NCBI RefSeq assembly: GCF_000281715.2
Contig: NZ_CP124576.1
Location: 3,479,501-3,543,500, forward strand
Reading direction: 5' to 3'
DNA length: 64,000 nucleotides
From: Sphingobium sp. AP49
GTDB taxonomy: Bacteria; Pseudomonadota; Alphaproteobacteria; Sphingomonadales; Sphingomonadaceae
Shown piece by piece: positions 60,573 to 64,000 of the stretch (position 1 is the stretch's first letter; each line of letters begins with the position of its first letter). The position numbers and the translations under genes were made by a program. Under the pieces are notes generated by a model, which saw nothing but the letters and a program-made list of their open reading frames with translations, had not been told where the DNA came from and made no database searches.

Positions 60573-61721
60573 ATGCGTTTTGATAATGGCTGGCGTGCGT
60601 CGTCACGCCTTCTGCTTGCGGTTATTGCCTTGTCCGCCTGTGTCGGCGCGCCGCCTCAACCCAGTGCGCAGGCCAGCAGCACGCGGCCCAGCAATCCGCC
60701 GCGCCCGACGGTGCAGCCCACGACCAATACATGGCCGATCAAGCAGGTCGCCAACCCGCCCCCACCCTATAAGGATATCGACCAGCGCGAGCAGCCTTCG
60801 CCCGCCCTCGTCAGCGTGATCCAGAATCTGGGCCAAAGCTTCCGGGGCAAGGTCGGCATCGCGGTACGCCGGGTCAATTCCGACTGGACCGTCGCCTATA
60901 ATGGCAGCGCCCTCTTCCCGCAGCAGAGCGTGTCGAAACTGTGGGTGTCGATGACCTTCCTCGACGCGGTCGATCGCGGCAAGATCCGCCTGTCGGATTC
61001 GACCACGATCACGAAGAAGGATCTGACCCTGTTCCACCAGCCCAGCGCAGCGATGGTCGGCGCGACCGGCTGGACCACCACCTATTCCGACCTGATGCGC
61101 CGCGCGATGACGCAGAGCGACAATACTGCCAACGACACACTTCTGCGCGCCGTCGGCGGGCCGGATGCGGTGCGCGGCTATCTGGCCCGCCGCCACATCG
61201 CCAATATCCGCTTCGGCCCGGGCGAACGGCTGCTGCAATCCACCACCGCCGGTCTCGACTGGCGGCAGGATTATTCGATCGGCCGCAATTTCTATGCCGC
61301 CCGCGCGCAACTGCCGATGTCGGTGCGACAAAAGGCACTCGACAATTATCTCGCCAGCCCGCCGGATGGCGCAGCCCCTGCGTCAATCGTCGAAGCGCTC
61401 GCCAAGCTGAAGGAAGGCGACATGCTGTCCTCGGCTTCGGCACGCCTGCTGATGGGAATCATGGAGGAAGCCAAGACCGGGCCGCAGCGGATCAAGGGCG
61501 GCGTGCCGCATAGCTGGTCCTATCTGCACAAGACCGGTACGGGCCAGGATCTGCCGCCACGTTCGACCGGCTTCAACGATGTCGGCATCATGACTGCACC
61601 GGACGGCACCAGCTACGCCGTGGCCGTGATGATCGGCAGCACGACGGTGTCGATCCCGGAACGCTGGCAGTTGATGCAGGCGGTCGCCAAGGCCGTCGTC
61701 GCCAATCACGAGAAGCGCTGA
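60573..61721 (+). CDS. Class A beta-lactamase-like serine hydrolase, lipoprotein
   Basis: The 382-residue protein has a lipoprotein signal (lipobox LSA-C23), a Pro/Ser/Thr-rich linker to about 75 and a class A beta-lactamase fold: S119-V-S-K122 (SxxK), S182-D-N184 (SDN) and a KTG in YLHKTGTG. The Glu166-type omega-loop residue of true class A enzymes is not obvious, so it may be a beta-lactamase-related penicillin-binding or other serine hydrolase, and resistance cannot be claimed. It is transcribed towards the convergent outer membrane protein gene. Confidence 0.88.
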   Translation: MRFDNGWRASSRLLLAVIALSACVGAPPQPSAQASSTRPSNPPRPTVQPTTNTWPIKQVANPPPPYKDIDQREQPSPALVSVIQNLGQSFRGKVGIAVRRVNSDWTVAYNGSALFPQQSVSKLWVSMTFLDAVDRGKIRLSDSTTITKKDLTLFHQPSAAMVGATGWTTTYSDLMRRAMTQSDNTANDTLLRAVGGPDAVRGYLARRHIANIRFGPGERLLQSTTAGLDWRQDYSIGRNFYAARAQLPMSVRQKALDNYLASPPDGAAPASIVEALAKLKEGDMLSSASARLLMGIMEEAKTGPQRIKGGVPHSWSYLHKTGTGQDLPPRSTGFNDVGIMTAPDGTSYAVAVMIGSTTVSIPERWQLMQAVAKAVVANHEKR

Positions 61722-61724
61722 CGA

Positions 61725-62528
61725 TCAGAAGCGCCTGACCACACCGACATAGAGTTCGGCGTCCGGGCTGTCATGATTGAGGCCCAGATTGGCGCCGAGG
61801 TCGAACTGCATGTCGTCGCCGCTTTGCCAGCCCAGCGACAGGCCGGCCAGCGCCTGCATCGCATGGCCGTCCGGATCCTCGTCGCGCATCAACGACGCTT
61901 CGATCGATCCGGACAGCTCGTCGCTGATCTCGAAGCCAAGCCCGGCGACGCTGCCATAGGCCAGATGCCGGCCATCGCCATCCTCATCGACCGCCGCATC
62001 AACCTCCGGCGTGGCCTGGAGCGTCAGGCCATGGCCCAGGTCATAGCTGATCGGCACCAGCAGCCCGGCGCCCCAATCGCCGTCACCGATCGCATCGCCG
62101 CCAGTCGGAAGGCTGGCATAGGGCATGACCGCGATCGAGAAGCCCGAACCATCGGGATTGCGCAGATTCTGCCGCAGCGCGACACGCATGTCGCCGATGC
62201 CACTGTCCGTCTCCACCGCGCCGGTTACCCGATCGCGCGTGCGCACATGGCCAAAGGCGGTCCAGCCCAGTTGCGCTTCCATGCTGTCGGTCAGGCCGAT
62301 GCGCAGCAGTGCGTCGCCGAAGTTCACGGTGTCGGTGCGACTTTCCGCATCCTGTTCGCGGGTCCAGTCGCCCAGCCCCAGCTCGACCTGCACCTTGCCC
62401 GGCGCCATGGTGCAGGGTGGTGTATCGAGACCGGGACGGTCAGCGCAAAATTCTCGCGTTTCCTGCGCGAAGGCCGCGCCGCCATGCGCCGCTATCCCCA
62501 CCAATATCGCCACGCCCCATGTCCGCAT
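61725..62528 (-). CDS. Outer membrane transporter-like beta-barrel protein (PF13557 type)
   Basis: The 267-residue protein has a signal peptide (TWGVAILVGIAAHGGAAFAQ) and a beta-barrel-like sequence ending in the aromatic C-terminal F (VGVVRRF), with alternating polar and hydrophobic strands such as FSIAVMPYASLPTGGDAIGD and GLTLQATPEVDAAVD. It resembles the 'transporter' family found in aromatic-degradation regions. GGGAGG precedes the ATG at 62528 by about eight bases, and the frame upstream of it has no such character. It is divergent from the FUSC gene by 105 bases. Confidence 0.78.
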   Translation of the reverse strand: MRTWGVAILVGIAAHGGAAFAQETREFCADRPGLDTPPCTMAPGKVQVELGLGDWTREQDAESRTDTVNFGDALLRIGLTDSMEAQLGWTAFGHVRTRDRVTGAVETDSGIGDMRVALRQNLRNPDGSGFSIAVMPYASLPTGGDAIGDGDWGAGLLVPISYDLGHGLTLQATPEVDAAVDEDGDGRHLAYGSVAGLGFEISDELSGSIEASLMRDEDPDGHAMQALAGLSLGWQSGDDMQFDLGANLGLNHDSPDAELYVGVVRRF

Positions 62529-62633
62529 GTCCAGCCCTCCCTCTCCCAACCCGTTTCCAGCGCAACGAAACGGACAGGAAGCAGCAAATATCCCGCGCTG
62601 GCCTTTACTGTCCCGCTGCGGCACTAAGTCCCT

Positions 62634-63725
62634 ATGCCGCGCTCCTTTTCCTCGCTGCTCGACCGCGTGACGCCGCGCACCATCGATGAGCTGGAATGCG
62701 CGTTGTCGGTACTGGGCGCGATCCTGCTCGCCCATCTGCTTGGCGCCACCCATGTCTCCTGGGCCGCCTTTGCCGGCTATATGGTGATGCGCGGCCATGC
62801 CGCCGAGACATTGGCACGCGGGGTGCTGCGGATCGTCGGCACGGTCGCGGGCGGCCTGATCGCGCTGGGCAGCGCGCCCTTCATTGTCGGTTACTGGCCG
62901 GCCGCTGCAGCAGCGCTAGCGCTGATGGGGACGATCAGCCTCTATGCCGCGATCACCTCCCGCCGCTCCTATGCCTGGCTGTTCTTCGGCCTGACCTATG
63001 CCATGGTCGTGCTCGACAAGATCGAGCATCCCGCGATCGCCCTGCCCGAATTCGTCCAGACCCGCGTGCTCGAAACGCTGGCCGGCATCGCCGCCAGCCT
63101 GATCGTCAGCCTTGCCTCCACCCTGACCCTGCGCCGCCGCTGGCCGGCCAAGCGCACCCCGGCCGCGACCGGCGCGGGCTGGCACGGGGATTCGTTGCGC
63201 CATGCGCTGCAGGCCGGCGTGGCACTGGCCCTGCTGGTGGCGCTCAATGCCTGGATCCCGGTGCCCGCGCTGGCGCAGGGGGCGATCATGATCATGGCGG
63301 TGATGCTGCTGCCGGTCACCGGCATCGGGTCGAGCGGCCTGGCCCCGGTCAGCCAGCGCATCCTGCAACGCATGATCGGCTGCATCGGCGGCGCCTTGTT
63401 CGCCGCCTTCTTCCTGGTCGCCGGCGCCGACAATATGCCGCTGCTGCTCGGCGCCACCGCGATCGGCGTGATGCTGGGCCGGCATCTGGAAAATGGCGAT
63501 CCGACCCATCGCTATGTCGGCACCCAGTTCACCCTGGCGGTGCTGGTGATGCTGGTGCCCGACCGTTATGACCGGCTGGTGCTGGAGCCGGGCGTCGAGC
63601 GGCTGATGGCGATCTTCATCGGCATGGCCGTGCTGATGCCGGTGCTGCTGGTCGGCCATATGCTGCGCGGCCAGCGCGCCGACGAAGCGACGGCCCAGAC
63701 CAGCGGCGAGAGCGGCGACGTATAA
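62634..63725 (+). CDS. FUSC family membrane protein
   Basis: The 363-residue protein has two blocks of about four to five membrane segments around a cytoplasmic loop, with FUSC-like repeats (HVSWAAFAGYMVMRGHAAET and WIPVPALAQGAIMIMAVMLL, followed by RILQRMIGCIGGALFAAFFL). FUSC proteins of this kind are aromatic acid or fusaric acid efflux pumps, but no substrate can be assigned. The polA gene starts 47 bases downstream, and cotranscription is possible. Confidence 0.88.
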   Translation: MPRSFSSLLDRVTPRTIDELECALSVLGAILLAHLLGATHVSWAAFAGYMVMRGHAAETLARGVLRIVGTVAGGLIALGSAPFIVGYWPAAAAALALMGTISLYAAITSRRSYAWLFFGLTYAMVVLDKIEHPAIALPEFVQTRVLETLAGIAASLIVSLASTLTLRRRWPAKRTPAATGAGWHGDSLRHALQAGVALALLVALNAWIPVPALAQGAIMIMAVMLLPVTGIGSSGLAPVSQRILQRMIGCIGGALFAAFFLVAGADNMPLLLGATAIGVMLGRHLENGDPTHRYVGTQFTLAVLVMLVPDRYDRLVLEPGVERLMAIFIGMAVLMPVLLVGHMLRGQRADEATAQTSGESGDV

Positions 63726-63772
63726 GCGTCGGGCACTGGAGCGGCGGGCCAATCCCCGCTATCCCCTGCCCC

Positions 63773-64000
63773 ATGTCTCAGCAGAATCATCTCTATCTGG
63801 TCGACGGCAGCGGTTATATCTTCCGCGCCTATCACCAGCTTCCGCCGCTCACCAACCAGCATGGCCAGCCGGTCGGTGCGGTCTATGGCTATACCACGAT
63901 GCTGTGGAAGCTGGCCGAGGAACTGGGCAAGGCGGAGGGGCCGACCCATCTGGCGGTCGTGCTGGACAAGGGCAGCCACACCTTCCGCAACGACATGTAC
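63773..64000 (+). CDS. polA: DNA polymerase I, N-terminal part (3' end outside window)
   Basis: The last 76 codons of the window encode the start of polA: NHLYLVDGSGYIFRAYHQLP, PVGAVYGYTTMLWKL and THLAVVLDKGSHTFRND, the usual N terminus of the 5'-3' exonuclease domain, with the first metal-binding aspartate in VDGSG. The enzyme fills gaps and removes RNA primers. It is cut by the window edge, not by a mutation. Confidence 0.93.
   Translation, partial: MSQQNHLYLVDGSGYIFRAYHQLPPLTNQHGQPVGAVYGYTTMLWKLAEELGKAEGPTHLAVVLDKGSHTFRNDMY

Noticed and set aside
60573..61721. True antibiotic-resistance beta-lactamase
   Set aside because: The class A motifs SxxK, SDN and KTG are present, but the omega-loop glutamate could not be placed and the long linker is unusual; kept as a serine hydrolase.

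Overview
The window looks like chromosomal DNA of a sphingomonad alphaproteobacterium, most likely Sphingobium or a close relative. The DNA is GC-rich, TonB-dependent receptors and exported enzymes are frequent, and the order argH - small lipoprotein - lysA, the hdaA-ppk-ppx block and the DUF2066/HMA-like gene upstream of hdaA all fit that family. The genus is an inference from protein style and gene order; no search was run.

Layout. 0-4 kb: the end of an HPr gene, a GAF-GGDEF diguanylate cyclase, a TrmH/SpoU methyltransferase, an MHS-type transporter and a GNAT enzyme. 4-7 kb: an orphan TonB receptor with an inverted repeat in its long upstream region. 7-12.5 kb: the ribosomal operon ffh-rpsP-rimM-trmD-rplS, reading leftwards and interrupted by a serine hydrolase gene and a small membrane protein gene. 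12.7-15 kb: a membrane protein and an APC amino-acid permease. 15-20 kb: a tripartite EmrAB/outer-membrane-factor pump with its divergent TetR regulator. 20-23.3 kb: an unusual operon of a 47-residue acidic peptide, two mutually similar proteins with cupin-like and HEAT-like regions, and a winged-helix regulator, facing an atypical response regulator across a perfect 16-bp palindrome. 23.2-27.6 kb: argH-lptM-lysA-cysG-type genes plus a divergent lipid-anchored thioredoxin. 27.8-33.4 kb: a second TonB receptor followed by three enzymes that all carry export signals (HisC-like aminotransferase, class V aminotransferase, RidA).

33.5-36.9 kb: a CnoX/Lon-domain/Trm112 operon and a DUF2141/sterol-desaturase-like pair. 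37.2-39.4 kb: a conspicuously AT-rich island with an AAA ATPase and a DUF4435 (TOPRIM-like) protein, the composition of a PARIS-type anti-phage system. 39.9-44.5 kb: pheA, membrane cytochrome c, a glycerate-kinase-like P-loop protein, a CorC/HlyC protein and an OmpA-type lipoprotein. 44.6-52.5 kb: DUF2066/HMA-like - hdaA - ppk - ppx, divergent from purM and purN; purN is fused to a MmcQ/YjbR domain. 52.8-64 kb: a membrane protein, a BASS-type symporter, a small HTH protein followed by an 11-bp tandem repeat, an orphan ABC ATPase, a GT-C glycosyltransferase, nadB, two hydrolases, an outer-membrane transporter-like protein, a FUSC protein and the start of polA.

The strongest candidates for new biology are: the operon of peptide and cupin/HEAT-like paralogs; the exported aminotransferase-RidA module, whose TonB receptor shares an upstream 11-mer, at nearly the same distance from the start codon, with the orphan receptor at 4-7 kb; the PARIS-like island; and the two loci of 11-bp phased repeats.
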